A stretch of DNA of 33,743 nucleotides from positions 1-33,743 of the forward strand of contig JADGFG010000031.1 in assembly GCA_016743995.1 (NCBI GenBank), given 5' to 3'. Shown one piece after another: positions 7,055-17,252 of this stretch. Each line of letters opens with the position of its first letter. Position 1 is the first letter of the stretch. Source of the DNA: Kangiellaceae bacterium. GTDB lineage: Bacteria; Pseudomonadota; Gammaproteobacteria; Enterobacterales; Kangiellaceae. A model generated the notes under the pieces. The model worked only from the letters and a program-made list of their open reading frames with translations, did no database searches and was not told the origin of the DNA. A program made the position numbers and the translations under genes.

Positions 7055-9043
7055 CTAATAACGCCATTTTAACTGATAATAAACTCTTGGTTCCAATTCA
7101 AGAAGCAATGGATCAGCACCATTTCGCCGAACGTATTCCGCCACCTGCGGCTTAGCATCTGACAGATTCTCTAACTTTATACTATGCAAAAGACTGCTTG
7201 AAGAAAGCGCTTGAATATAAGAAATATTAAAATCAAAAGTTGCTGTTGAGTCTAACGTTTCACTGACATCCTGACTGTCTCCCCGAAAATTAACCATCGC
7301 TGCGAAATTCCAGTCACCAGTCTTCTGTGACAAACCGGTAGAATAACTTACTTCGGAAACATACTTAAAATTATAGGAATCGTTGACCTGATCCCCTTTA
7401 TCTCCATCAACCCAGTTAAAATTAAAGAAAACCTGAAGCCCCTCACTATTTTCATAACGTATTTCATTTTCTAGCCCAACAGCAGTTATTTCATTACCAT
7501 TTTGGTAAACACTGGTATTTTCAAGGAAAGTACCATCTTCAAAAGTATAAGACTGAGAGTTTCTAGATATCTTATTCTTATATCGCGCAGTATAAAGGGT
7601 GCTATTAAAAAACCAGTAATTATAAGCTTTGGTATAGCTCAGTTCATAAACATCAGAGGTCTCTGGTTCCAGATGGATATTACCAATAACGGAATTGGTG
7701 TCGGTTTTAAAGAACAACTCCAATAGGGATGGTGCACGATAAGATTGAGAATAATTTAATTTTATAGCGTCATTTGTCGAGAGCTTCCAGATCCCTGAAA
7801 GACTAAAAGAATTATTAATACCAAATAATTCATTGTCCGTTATTCTAACTCCAGCATTAATAATGAAACTATTTAAAGTCGTATTAAAACGGGAAAAAAA
7901 TGACCTTTCATAGGTAACTCTGCTTTTCATATTATTTTGTGTAATAATATTTCCGGTTTCAGTTTCGATATTGTTGTACCTGACAGACTTTCTTCGATCA
8001 ATATCGAATCCCAATTCTATAATACTATCAACATAAAATCGGTGAACCCATTTACCAGCTGCTGAATATCGCTTTCCTGAGGTATCAGCATGAACCGATT
8101 TATCCTGCGTTCGAAAAAAATTTCGCCCCCCCTCGTCATAAGATAAATCGACCTCTATCTGATCTGTCGTAGTGAGCTGGTTATCATACTTGTAAGCAAC
8201 AACCATTCCTTTTTGTGTTTGCGTCAGGCCGCCACCTCTGGTGGCTGTTGCTGATATACCAAATCTAGAATTTTCAAGTTTAAACTGATTGTAGGTCAAA
8301 CTACTATTCTTATATCGATATATGCTGGTCACATTTTTTACCTTGTCTTTATCATCAAAATCGACAAAATTTCCGGCTCCATCTGTAAAATGATAAGGCT
8401 GGCCTTTTTCATCTTCTGAATGTAAAGCCACATAAATATTTTGTTCATCTGTCTGATAGTTTTTGATAAAATTAACATGATAATACTCATCACTGCCAAC
8501 ACCAGCTGATACCTCTGTTAAATCTGACATTGTATTTTTCAGTACAATATTAATGACACCAGTATAAGCATTTGTCCCATACTGAATGGAACCCGGTCCT
8601 TTTAAAACTTCAATTTGCTTTATCTGATCAATATTAATGCGATCCAGAATAGTAAATCCGGTTATTCCAGCCCAGACAGGGATCCCATTAATTGTCAGTA
8701 AAATTTTATTTGCATAGTTAGGCTGTAAAATCCCTCTCGACGTTGGTAGTCGATTAGCACTAAAAGTTCTCAAACTTTCAAAACCCGCTACAGTTTCAAT
8801 CGCATCAGCTACATTTATTAATCCGTAGCGAGCAATATCTGAATGACTAATGATTGATATGGTAGAAGGAGATTCTAAAATGGTTTCAGCGACAATGGAG
8901 TTGACTGTGACCTTAGCTTTAAATAACCTGTCCAGCGAAAGATCGAGAACTTCTTCAGAAAAAACACTCGTAGAAAATAGCGAAAAGACTAACGCCAGAT
9001 ACCGATTAAATCTAGAAAAAATCAGACATTTAAATAGCATCAT
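7055..9043 (-). CDS. TonB-dependent outer-membrane receptor
   Basis: A 662-residue receptor that would import a scarce ligand across the outer membrane with TonB energy. Residues ~1-29 are a signal peptide (hydrophobic YLALVFSLFSTSVFS). Then comes a plug domain (about 50-165) with the typical DAIETVAGFE, SRGI, LLTINGIPVW and IEVLKGPGSIQYGTNAYTG motifs. The rest is a beta-barrel ending in the aromatic strand YYQLKWRY. The ligand cannot be told: no ligand-binding signature, riboswitch or Fur box is seen nearby. The Shine-Dalgarno sequence is weak, and the MM start is kept because the signal peptide needs it. An inverted repeat lies about 45 nt upstream. The DUF6316-like gene is 90 nt upstream on the same strand. 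Confidence 0.88.
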   Translation of the reverse strand: MMLFKCLIFSRFNRYLALVFSLFSTSVFSEEVLDLSLDRLFKAKVTVNSIVAETILESPSTISIISHSDIARYGLINVADAIETVAGFESLRTFSANRLPTSRGILQPNYANKILLTINGIPVWAGITGFTILDRINIDQIKQIEVLKGPGSIQYGTNAYTGVINIVLKNTMSDLTEVSAGVGSDEYYHVNFIKNYQTDEQNIYVALHSEDEKGQPYHFTDGAGNFVDFDDKDKVKNVTSIYRYKNSSLTYNQFKLENSRFGISATATRGGGLTQTQKGMVVAYKYDNQLTTTDQIEVDLSYDEGGRNFFRTQDKSVHADTSGKRYSAAGKWVHRFYVDSIIELGFDIDRRKSVRYNNIETETGNIITQNNMKSRVTYERSFFSRFNTTLNSFIINAGVRITDNELFGINNSFSLSGIWKLSTNDAIKLNYSQSYRAPSLLELFFKTDTNSVIGNIHLEPETSDVYELSYTKAYNYWFFNSTLYTARYKNKISRNSQSYTFEDGTFLENTSVYQNGNEITAVGLENEIRYENSEGLQVFFNFNWVDGDKGDQVNDSYNFKYVSEVSYSTGLSQKTGDWNFAAMVNFRGDSQDVSETLDSTATFDFNISYIQALSSSSLLHSIKLENLSDAKPQVAEYVRRNGADPLLLELEPRVYYQLKWRY

Positions 9044-9087
9044 TGTAATACAATACCACCCGCCCGGAAAAGCAAAATTTCAACGAC

Positions 9088-9103
9088 TCTATATCAGTAT
9101 AGA
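9088..9103. promoter_or_regulatory. 16-bp palindrome upstream of the TonB receptor gene
   Basis: TCTATA (9088-9093), TCAG, then TATAGA (9098-9103) form a perfect inverted repeat 45-60 nt before the receptor start codon. Its size and place suit an operator for a dimeric repressor, but it matches no operator I know. It could also fold as a small hairpin. Confidence 0.3.
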
Positions 9104-9133
9104 ATAATAACCTTAATCCGCAAGTCATTAAAA

Positions 9134-9388
9134 CTAAGCTTGTTCATCAAGGTCCTGCTCAATCGCAATAACCTGTATATAAACATTCAAATCCTGTTGG
9201 GCCTCTGCTTCAGAAACAAATGGACCTATTAGTTCATTTTCTCTGGTACGATAAAAAAAACCCGCGTCATTAATTACAAATCGTTCTGTACGCTGATAAT
9301 TAGCGGCGGGAATACTGTCACTATTTCTCACCGTACCTGGAATTTTGATATTGCTAAAATCAGACTTTGTTACACCACTTCGAAACAT
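9134..9388 (-). CDS. Small DUF6316-like protein
   Basis: An 84-residue soluble protein without signal or membrane segments. The core (about 32-70) reads RTERFVINDAGFFYRTRENE, then GPFVSEAEAQQDL and YI. This is the pattern I associate with DUF6316, small gammaproteobacterial proteins with a 'RSERFY..NGEWYF.TREG..GPF' core. The family assignment is from memory and is moderate. The biochemical role of the family is not known to me. It lies upstream of the TonB receptor gene in the same direction, but the 90-nt gap holds a palindrome, so cotranscription is uncertain. Confidence 0.65.
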   Translation of the reverse strand: MFRSGVTKSDFSNIKIPGTVRNSDSIPAANYQRTERFVINDAGFFYRTRENELIGPFVSEAEAQQDLNVYIQVIAIEQDLDEQA

Positions 9389-9665
9389 GAAATATGCCTT
9401 TTAATATTAAAAAAAACCAAAATCACTATCGCTTTAGTCATCCAGTAAAATAAAATTAAAAATGAGACGATTTACTATAGTTTAGTGGAGAAAACGAAGA
9501 AGGAAAAGTTATGATTAAATCAACCTGGTATTGAATGCCCGTTTTTATATAACAACAGCTAATTAATAAACGAGCTAAAATACCAGATTAATGTTTCGTT
9601 AGCAGCAATACAAGCGAACCATAAGCTGCTCTTTAGAAACAAGAATTGTGCACAAAATCAATCAA
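9389..9665. other. Intergenic gap, no gene seen
   Basis: An AT-rich spacer between thiDE and the DUF6316-like gene, both on the minus strand. The only structure is a weak inverted repeat, AGCAGC (9601-9606) and GCTGCT (9625-9630), about 36 nt beyond the thiDE stop and without a T-run. It could be the end of the thi transcript, but support is thin. Confidence 0.3.
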
Positions 9666-11138
9666 CTACTTACTGGTATTAATTAATTCTATAAACTGAC
9701 TCGCCGTATTCTCTGGCTCTGAAGAATCGGTAATCGCCGTTATCATCGCAATTCCACTGACTCCAGTTTGAGCAACAGATGATATTCTCTGTTGATTAAT
9801 TCCACCAATAGCAACAACAGGATAATCCAGTGCATCCACCCAGTAAGATAACCTGGAGACTCCTTGAGGAATCCAGGGCATTTTCTTTGTATCAGTATGA
9901 TACACGGGACCACAAGCAATGTAGGATGGTTTATGATAGCTGGCTCTGGCTACTTCAAAATGACAATGCGAGCTCAAACCTAACCTTAAACCAGCTTCTC
10001 TAATTGCATTAATATCAGCGGTCTCCAGATCTTCCTGCCCCAGATGAACACCATAAGCACCATATTTAATGGCCAACTGCCAGTAATCATTAATAAATAG
10101 TCGACAAGAATATTGTCTGGCAATTTCAACCGCTTTTTTTATTTCATTCTCTAACAACTCACCGCGTAAATCTTTCATGCGTAATTGAATCGTCGTTACT
10201 CCAGCAGGTAATAATTTCTTTAACCAGATAGCTCGATCAACGACCGGATATAAACTCAAAGGAATGGAGTCACAGGGTAAGAATTTTTCTTCATTAAAAA
10301 CATCAACAAAAGAAGTGGTTAATCGCGGTAAATCCACACAATCATCAGGAAAACGAGTGATAGAAACCGGACCTTTGCCTTCAGCAACAGAATAACTTTC
10401 TCGAATTCCCTGGTTAATAGCCATTTTTCCAATCACTACGGCATCATAAATAGAAAATCCACCCGCCAGACAACTGGCAATAGCCGAAGCTAGCGCACAA
10501 CCCGTACCACGAGTATTCTTTGTTAACTGACGCTTGCTGGACAACCAGAAACATTTTTCATCACTGGCAAAATAATCTCGGCAATAATCTTCGTCTTCAG
10601 AATGCCCCCCTTTTACCAGAATATTTCTGGCCCCCAGTAACAACATTGATTCTGCCGCCAGTTCTATCTCTTCTGGCGTAGAAACTGATAAGCGAGTTAA
10701 TAGCGATGTTTCCATCAGATTAGGCGTAATTAACTCACAAAGTGGAAGTAATATGTCAACGTAGGCTGCAATATCTTTTGTTTTGAAAAATTCAAAACCA
10801 CTGCTTGAGTTTAATACCGGATCAAGAACAAGCGGAACACCTGTTGTACTAACAAAATTAGCAATAACACGAACCTGTTCTATATTGCAGATCATGCCAA
10901 CCTTCACGACCGAAATGGGAAGATCTTTCAATGCTTGCAGTTGTTCTTTGAGCGGAATAACATCCACAGGATTGATAGATAAGACTTCATAATTATTTTG
11001 CGCAGTATTGGCCGTTACAGCCATCAGCGAATGTGCGCCCATAGCCTGTTGCGTTTTCACATCAACAGAAATTCCTGCCATACCTAAAGAATCACTGGCT
11101 GCAATGGTTAAAATAATATTTTTACTTTTAGATAACAT
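9666..11138 (-). CDS. thiDE: Fused HMP/HMP-P kinase and thiamine-phosphate synthase (ThiD-ThiE)
   Basis: A 490-residue two-domain enzyme covering the last two steps before thiamine phosphate. The N-terminal ThiD part (about 1-265) phosphorylates hydroxymethylpyrimidine and its monophosphate. It shows the ribokinase-fold start TIAASDSLGMAGI, VKGGH (about 176-180) and the catalytic RGTGCALASAIA block with C214. After a linker, the ThiE part (about 290-490) is a TIM barrel that couples HMP-PP to thiazole phosphate, with LYPVVDR, TTIQLRMKD, RLFINDYW, GVHLGQEDL and VAIGGI. It is last in the thi operon, 149 nt after thiG. That spacer has no clear promoter. Similar ThiD-ThiE fusions are known in other bacteria and in plants. 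Confidence 0.93.
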   Translation of the reverse strand: MLSKSKNIILTIAASDSLGMAGISVDVKTQQAMGAHSLMAVTANTAQNNYEVLSINPVDVIPLKEQLQALKDLPISVVKVGMICNIEQVRVIANFVSTTGVPLVLDPVLNSSSGFEFFKTKDIAAYVDILLPLCELITPNLMETSLLTRLSVSTPEEIELAAESMLLLGARNILVKGGHSEDEDYCRDYFASDEKCFWLSSKRQLTKNTRGTGCALASAIASCLAGGFSIYDAVVIGKMAINQGIRESYSVAEGKGPVSITRFPDDCVDLPRLTTSFVDVFNEEKFLPCDSIPLSLYPVVDRAIWLKKLLPAGVTTIQLRMKDLRGELLENEIKKAVEIARQYSCRLFINDYWQLAIKYGAYGVHLGQEDLETADINAIREAGLRLGLSSHCHFEVARASYHKPSYIACGPVYHTDTKKMPWIPQGVSRLSYWVDALDYPVVAIGGINQQRISSVAQTGVSGIAMITAITDSSEPENTASQFIELINTSK

Positions 11139-11287
11139 TAGTTACTACTATCCATTTACATTCTCTCTGAAATAGCTTTTACACAACAGGTATACATTGC
11201 AGGTATTCGAGTCTGCACTGACTTACCGTTGGTACAACATCCAGTCCAGGAGAATCAATTATTAATAATTAGCATCGGAAGCTCTAT

Positions 11288-12067
11288 TTACTTCTGATGC
11301 CAGAAAGGGGTACCGATCACGGGTGTACTGGGTTGTGCCAGATCTCTTTCAGGCATAACACCAGCCTCATAGGCTAACCGTCCTGAACTGACAGCCAGAT
11401 TAAACGCTTTTGCCATTTTTACCGGATCGCTCGCCTGAGCCACCGCAGTATTTAATAACACGGCATCGTACCCCAGTTGCATGGCTTGAACAGCGTGAGA
11501 AGGCGCTCCAATACCAGCATCAACAACCAGTAACACATCATTTAATCTTTCTCGAAGTGTACGTAGCGCATAGGGATTCATCAAACCTTTCCCAGTGCCA
11601 ATTGGTGCACCCCAGGGCATTAAAATCCGACAACCTGCTTCCACCAGTTTTTCACATAACACCAGGTCATCAGTACAATAAGGAAAGACCTCAAAACCCT
11701 GAGCAACCAGCTCTTTTGTCGCTTCAAGTAATGCAAACGGATCCGGTTGCAAGTTATACTCATCGCCAATCACTTCAAGCTTTATCCAGTGAGTATTAAA
11801 AAGCTCTCTTGCCATTTGCGCCGTTGTAACGGCCTCTTTAACGGACTGGCAACCAGCTGTGTTCGGTAATAAATGAACATCCATAGACTGAATTAACTGC
11901 CAGAAATCTTTTCCTGCGGCTTCTACCGGATTTTGACGACGTAATGACACAGTCACAACTTGTGAACCAGAAGCTTTTATTGATTGACACATGATATCTG
12001 GAGAAGGATACAATGCAGTACCAATGAACAGTCGACTATCAATTTCTTTATCTATCAGTTGCCACAT
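11288..12067 (-). CDS. thiG: Thiazole synthase
   Basis: A 259-residue TIM-barrel enzyme that builds the thiazole phosphate ring of thiamine from deoxyxylulose 5-phosphate, dehydroglycine and sulfur carried on ThiS thiocarboxylate. The Schiff-base lysine is K96 in WIKLEV, the same number as in the B. subtilis enzyme. Other family blocks are [44 protein letters not shown] and [12 protein letters not shown]. It lies 74 nt downstream of thiS in the thi operon. Its glycine-derived imine would come from ThiO, encoded two genes upstream, since no thiH is present. Confidence 0.95.
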   Translation of the reverse strand: MWQLIDKEIDSRLFIGTALYPSPDIMCQSIKASGSQVVTVSLRRQNPVEAAGKDFWQLIQSMDVHLLPNTAGCQSVKEAVTTAQMARELFNTHWIKLEVIGDEYNLQPDPFALLEATKELVAQGFEVFPYCTDDLVLCEKLVEAGCRILMPWGAPIGTGKGLMNPYALRTLRERLNDVLLVVDAGIGAPSHAVQAMQLGYDAVLLNTAVAQASDPVKMAKAFNLAVSSGRLAYEAGVMPERDLAQPSTPVIGTPFWHQK

Positions 12068-12141
12068 ATTTATTAATTCAATTTCCGGTGTCGTTGATTA
12101 TTCCTGATATTATCTATCAGAATTATTAGCTGATGCTTCAT

Positions 12142-12342
12142 TTAACCGCCCTGTACCGGGACCACAAGTTCAAGTTTGTCCCCTTCTTTAAGCAAAAAAT
12201 CAGAGTAGCTTTGTCTGTTAATAAATTGTTCATTAACTGCGACCGCAAACTTATCTGTCGCACAAAATTTTTGCGTTAATAAATCAATTAAACGTTCACT
12301 TTCAACTTCTTCTTTCTTACCATTAATATATAAATTAATCAC
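12142..12342 (-). CDS. thiS: Sulfur carrier protein ThiS
   Basis: Ubiquitin-like sulfur carrier whose C-terminal glycine is thiocarboxylated and donates sulfur to ThiG. I place the start at GTG 12342, giving 66 residues: MINLYINGKK at the start and VVPVQGG at the end, matching the family's length and Gly-Gly tail. The open frame runs further upstream, but that part lies inside thiO in another frame and has no family similarity. The gap to the thiO stop is only 10 nt, so translation is probably coupled. The adenylating enzyme ThiF is not in this window and must be encoded elsewhere, possibly by a MoeB-like protein. Confidence 0.9.
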   Translation of the reverse strand: MINLYINGKKEEVESERLIDLLTQKFCATDKFAVAVNEQFINRQSYSDFLLKEGDKLELVVPVQGG

Positions 12343-12352
12343 ATTTAAATCT

Positions 12353-13474
12353 CTAACTGATAGCGCCCGATAAACCATGATACGAAGATTGATACGCACC
12401 AGATGAAGCACTTTGTTGTGACGCCTCAATCAGATGATTAATTTCCTCAGCCAGGGTTGGAGCCAATAAAAATCCGTGTCGATATAGTCCATTAACTCTG
12501 ATATAACCAGGCTCAGACTCAATTTTTGGTAAGTTATTCATTAAAGCAGGTCGGCAATTAGTCTGAGTTTCCAACACTCTGGCTTCTGCAAAACCAGAGT
12601 GCAAACTATAAGCAGCTGATAACAATTCTAAACTGGACCGTACTGTTATCGGTCCTTGATCATCACTCTCAATTTGCGTCGCGCCTATTATATATAAATC
12701 GTCCTTCATCCGGGGAACGACATACAATCGATAACGTGGATGCATTAAACGGACTAAACGATTTATTTTTACTTCCGGTGCCTGAAGCAAGATAACTTCT
12801 CCTCGAACACCCCGTAAATTTTTCCAGTCCGGTTTTGCCCCAAGACCTCTACAATCAACGACCCAGTCGAAGTCATATTGGCGCTTTTTTACCCGAATAA
12901 ATGATGCACCAATGCTGTCAACAGGCGTATGAGCATGCCAGCGAACTCTTTTATCAAATAAATAGTCAGCCAGGGCACGCATGACACATTTTGGACAAAG
13001 CCATGCTTCTTCAGGAAGATACGTCGCTTGCGAAAATAACCCGCTCATTTCTGGCTCTAGCTCTGCAATTTCTTCTTGTCCTATAACCCGAGGCTGCAAA
13101 TCACTGGCAGCTAACTGATTAGATTTAAGCTTAAACTCCAATTGCTGATTAAAGCGAGTCAGATCATTTTTGTCATTTCCATGAGCAACAATCAGACTCC
13201 CTTTCTGGTAATAACCAACATCAACCTGAAGTTGTTTTATCAACTGTGGCCATAAACGGAGAGATTGCATTCCCATCTGATAAATGAGCAACTCAGCTGA
13301 TTCAATCTCCGAACAGGGGGTAAGCATACCGGCAGCAGTGTATGCAGCAGCAGTTCCATTCTCAACCGGATCTTGATCAAAGATCGTCACCTGATGGCCT
13401 TCATTAACCAGTTTAAAAGCCAGTAAACGACCCATAATACCCGCGCCAGCAATGCCGATATTTAAGCTAGACAA
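12353..13474 (-). CDS. thiO: Glycine oxidase ThiO
   Basis: A 373-residue FAD-dependent oxidase of the DAO family. It oxidises glycine to the imine used by ThiG for the thiazole ring, an oxygen-dependent alternative to ThiH. The N-terminal Rossmann fingerprint is GIAGAGIMGRLLAF with the acidic end of the motif in FDQD. AAGMLTP follows (about 47-53), then the conserved C-terminal part with NCRPA and NGLYRHGFLLAPTLA (about 330-344), which contacts FAD. It begins 32 nt after thiC and is followed closely by thiS. Its presence instead of thiH implies an aerobic route. Confidence 0.93.
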   Translation of the reverse strand: MSSLNIGIAGAGIMGRLLAFKLVNEGHQVTIFDQDPVENGTAAAYTAAGMLTPCSEIESAELLIYQMGMQSLRLWPQLIKQLQVDVGYYQKGSLIVAHGNDKNDLTRFNQQLEFKLKSNQLAASDLQPRVIGQEEIAELEPEMSGLFSQATYLPEEAWLCPKCVMRALADYLFDKRVRWHAHTPVDSIGASFIRVKKRQYDFDWVVDCRGLGAKPDWKNLRGVRGEVILLQAPEVKINRLVRLMHPRYRLYVVPRMKDDLYIIGATQIESDDQGPITVRSSLELLSAAYSLHSGFAEARVLETQTNCRPALMNNLPKIESEPGYIRVNGLYRHGFLLAPTLAEEINHLIEASQQSASSGAYQSSYHGLSGAIS

Positions 13475-13506
13475 TAATTTTCTCCTGCCAACCAGAGATT
13501 AACCCG

Positions 13507-15479
<1,973 letters not shown>

Positions 15480-15525
15480 GCAGCATCAGAGATGAAATAT
15501 TTAACAATATCATCCAACATACCAA

Positions 15526-15798
15526 AACTCATCCCTACGCCGATGCTAATCGGATCAGGTTCTACGGGTTTGTTGTTTCTGATGGCTAATTACCGGACAA
15601 TCTCTAATTAAATAAAGACAATTCCAGATAAAACCTCAGATATCAGCCAATTAAGACAGTAATCAATCAGATTTCTGTCAATCAGGATATCTGTGAAACA
15701 AAACATCTCAGCATAATAAACTCATAAATCTAAGCACTAATAATCCAGATACCCCGAATTACCGCTCATTTTACGAATCGAAACGCACCCCGAGAGCT
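15526..15798 (-). promoter_or_regulatory. TPP riboswitch with greatly expanded variable helices
   Basis: Read on the minus strand, all conserved TPP-aptamer blocks occur in order: GGGGTGC (15791-15785), GCTGAGAT (15712-15705), ACCCGTAGAACCTGATCC (15569-15552), the P5 hairpin CGATTAGCATCG (15552-15541), and GCGTAGGGA (15540-15532). P1 can form from AGCTC (15798-15794) and GAGTT (15530-15526). P2 forms from GGGT (15790-15787) and ACCC (15569-15566). The two optional elements are very long. P3 takes about 72 nt, with TTCGTAAAAT (15777-15768) pairing AUUUAUGAG (15729-15721). A P3a-like arm takes about 135 nt, closed by TTTTGTTTC (15703-15695) with GAAACAACAA (15579-15570, one bulge). The typical aptamer is around 80-110 nt. 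The promoter lies directly upstream of the distal half. The 3' half alone identifies the class; the expanded fold is my inference. Confidence 0.85.
15637..15693 (-). other. Nested hairpin inside the enlarged P3a arm of the TPP riboswitch
   Basis: CAGATATC (15693-15686) pairs perfectly with GATATCTG (15644-15637). Inside it GACAG (15679-15675) pairs with CTGTC (15659-15655). The arm is therefore a structured branch, not an unstructured insert. Confidence 0.5.
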
Positions 15799-15809
15799 AA
15801 GCTGAGCAG

Positions 15810-15838
15810 ATTATAAAAAAAATTGACTCATAAATAAA
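15810..15838 (-). promoter_or_regulatory. Candidate promoter of the thi operon
   Basis: On the minus strand a perfect TATAAT (15815-15810) has TTTATT (15838-15833), a weak -35, 17 nt upstream. Transcription would begin near 15803, right at the 5' edge of the TPP riboswitch, which supports the distal GGGGTGC as the true aptamer start. Confidence 0.55.
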
Positions 15839-16001
15839 GTAACTATTGCTACTACAGGTACCGGCAAAAAATGAGAGGACTCAATAAATAGAACCATTTA
15901 CATAAAATTAACCGAACACCAGGTGAACAATACAAGCAATCTCACTCGTTGATATCAAAGTAATAAAACTCGATGAAATTTGCTCTATTTACAATATTTA
16001 G
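15839..16001. other. Spacer between divergent thi and porin promoters, nothing recognised
   Basis: An AT-rich spacer with no open frame that looks coding and no clear repeat. Confidence 0.4.
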
Positions 16002-16029
16002 CTGGCATTTTTAGTCTAACGACTATAAT
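16002..16029 (+). promoter_or_regulatory. Candidate promoter of the TorF-like porin gene
   Basis: CTGGCA (16002-16007) and a perfect TATAAT (16024-16029) are separated by 16 bp. This gives a leader of about 140 nt before the ATG at 16176. The leader contains a 12-codon mini-frame at 16058-16093 that I do not call as a gene. Confidence 0.5.
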
Positions 16030-16175
16030 CCGACTAATTTCCATATGGATCAGAGAAATGAAAAAACAGCTACAGCTACAAATAATTAATTAATATTTGC
16101 AAATTATTCTGGAACATTTAAATTAGCCAATATAAAACGATAAATAATTATACAGCTTACTAGCGAGGAAAAATT

Positions 16176-16814
16176 ATGAAGCTTAAACCAGTAAGACTTA
16201 GCATCATTGCATTATGTGGTCTTAGCAGTTTATCAGCATTAGCCAGTGAATTTAATCATGGTGGTGAAGCAACGATTGTTAGCCAGTACATTTTCCGTGG
16301 TCTGGACGCTAGTCAGGAAGACCCAGCCTTGCAGGCAGGATATGATGTATCACACAGCAGCGGATTTTCAGCAGGCATATGGGGGTCAAACTATGACTTT
16401 GGCGGAAACGAAGACGGTGTAGAACTTGATCTGATTGCCGGCTATTCTTACAATGTTAATGACGCTCTTTCATTCAGTGCTGGTGTGACTGAATACACTT
16501 ATTCCGGTGATAGTAAGTCAACAACAGAATTTAATATAGGTGTTGCCTTCAGTGGGGTATCAGCCACCTATTATTCTGACCAGGACCTGGATTCAGATTA
16601 TATTGAACTGGGTTACGAGCTGGCATTCAATCAATCATCTAGCCTGGACTTTCATGCTGGCAGAGCGATGCCTGACGTAGGCGATGATAGTAATGACTTT
16701 GCAATCACTTATTCTTACTCTATCAAACGCTTCAAACTGTTTGCCGGATTTACTTCTCATGACGCCCCGGGTTCAGACGAGTATTTCTTTGCTGGCGCTA
16801 CCGTTAGTTTTTAA
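16176..16814 (+). CDS. TorF-family putative outer-membrane beta-barrel (Gcw_chp family)
   Basis: A 212-residue outer-membrane protein. Residues 1-23 are a signal peptide ending SALA, with cleavage before SEF. The mature part opens with GGEATIVSQYIFRGLDASQEDPALQAGYDVSH, characteristic of the family annotated as TIGR02001/Gcw_chp or 'TorF family putative porin'. Alternating strands then run to a C-terminal phenylalanine (GATVSF), the usual signal for outer-membrane insertion. A small barrel of about 10-12 strands is likely. GAGGA precedes the ATG. The cargo is unknown for most members. It stands alone, with its own promoter and a strong hairpin after the stop. Confidence 0.85.
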   Translation: MKLKPVRLSIIALCGLSSLSALASEFNHGGEATIVSQYIFRGLDASQEDPALQAGYDVSHSSGFSAGIWGSNYDFGGNEDGVELDLIAGYSYNVNDALSFSAGVTEYTYSGDSKSTTEFNIGVAFSGVSATYYSDQDLDSDYIELGYELAFNQSSSLDFHAGRAMPDVGDDSNDFAITYSYSIKRFKLFAGFTSHDAPGSDEYFFAGATVSF

Positions 16815-16886
16815 TACAACAGACAACTGATATTCCAATTCTGCAAGCAGTATCATAAAGCAGTTATTTGAACTTAACAGAACAAA

Positions 16887-16927
16887 ACTGGAAAAGGTCG
16901 AACTAAGCAGGTAAGACCTTTTCCAGT
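16887..16927. terminator. 13-bp perfect hairpin after the porin gene
   Basis: ACTGGAAAAGGTC (16887-16899) pairs without mismatch with GACCTTTTCCAGT (16915-16927) around a 15-nt loop. It begins 73 nt after the porin stop. No T-run follows on the plus strand. On the minus strand TTTTG follows the stem. It is probably a transcription end or mRNA-stabilising hairpin. The rest of the 438-nt gap 16815-17252 shows only a small ATATCT/AGATAT hairpin at 17025-17041 and the promoter of the chemosensory operon. Confidence 0.55.
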
Positions 16928-17188
16928 AATTAACAATATCTTTCTTACCAGTCAACAAATCAGAATTCCATTTCAACAAAAACAATCCAGTAAAAACCCC
17001 AACAACAATAAAATACTTTCAAAAATATCTCACTTAGATATGCGGTTCTACACGGAATAACCAGCTTTATAAGAAGGCGCTCTGCTTTTAAAATAAATAA
17101 CCCATAGAAAACAAAACGTTACTTTCTCGCTTCATAAAAATATTTTTTTTATAGCTTTTTTCTAAAAACCAATAGTTTAAAAAACTTG

Positions 17189-17197
17189 TGCTATGCT
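17189..17197 (+). promoter_or_regulatory. Candidate extended -10 of the chemosensory operon
   Basis: TGCTATGCT fits an extended -10 (TG-n-TATGCT), about 55 nt before the ATG at 17253. There is no good -35, and A-rich DNA lies upstream. Confidence 0.35.
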
Positions 17198-17252
17198 GAT
17201 TTGAGTATTGTTTTATTCGTTTTAAATTCGTTTATATTCAGAGGCGAATAGT

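Noticed and set aside
12343..12429. Longer thiS reading frame of 95 residues
   Set aside because: The extra residues lie within thiO in another frame and precede the normal ThiS start. GTG 12342 gives a normal-length protein.
15565..15600. A compact TPP aptamer using the sequence just before ACCC as its 5' half
   Set aside because: The nearby 5' sequence has ATCAGAAA instead of CTGAGA and no GGGGTGC, so it lacks the ligand-contacting bases. The distal blocks match far better and adjoin the promoter.
16058..16093. Mini-frame MKKQLQLQIIN as a leader peptide of the porin gene
   Set aside because: No attenuator structure or regulatory codon run, and such short frames arise easily by chance.
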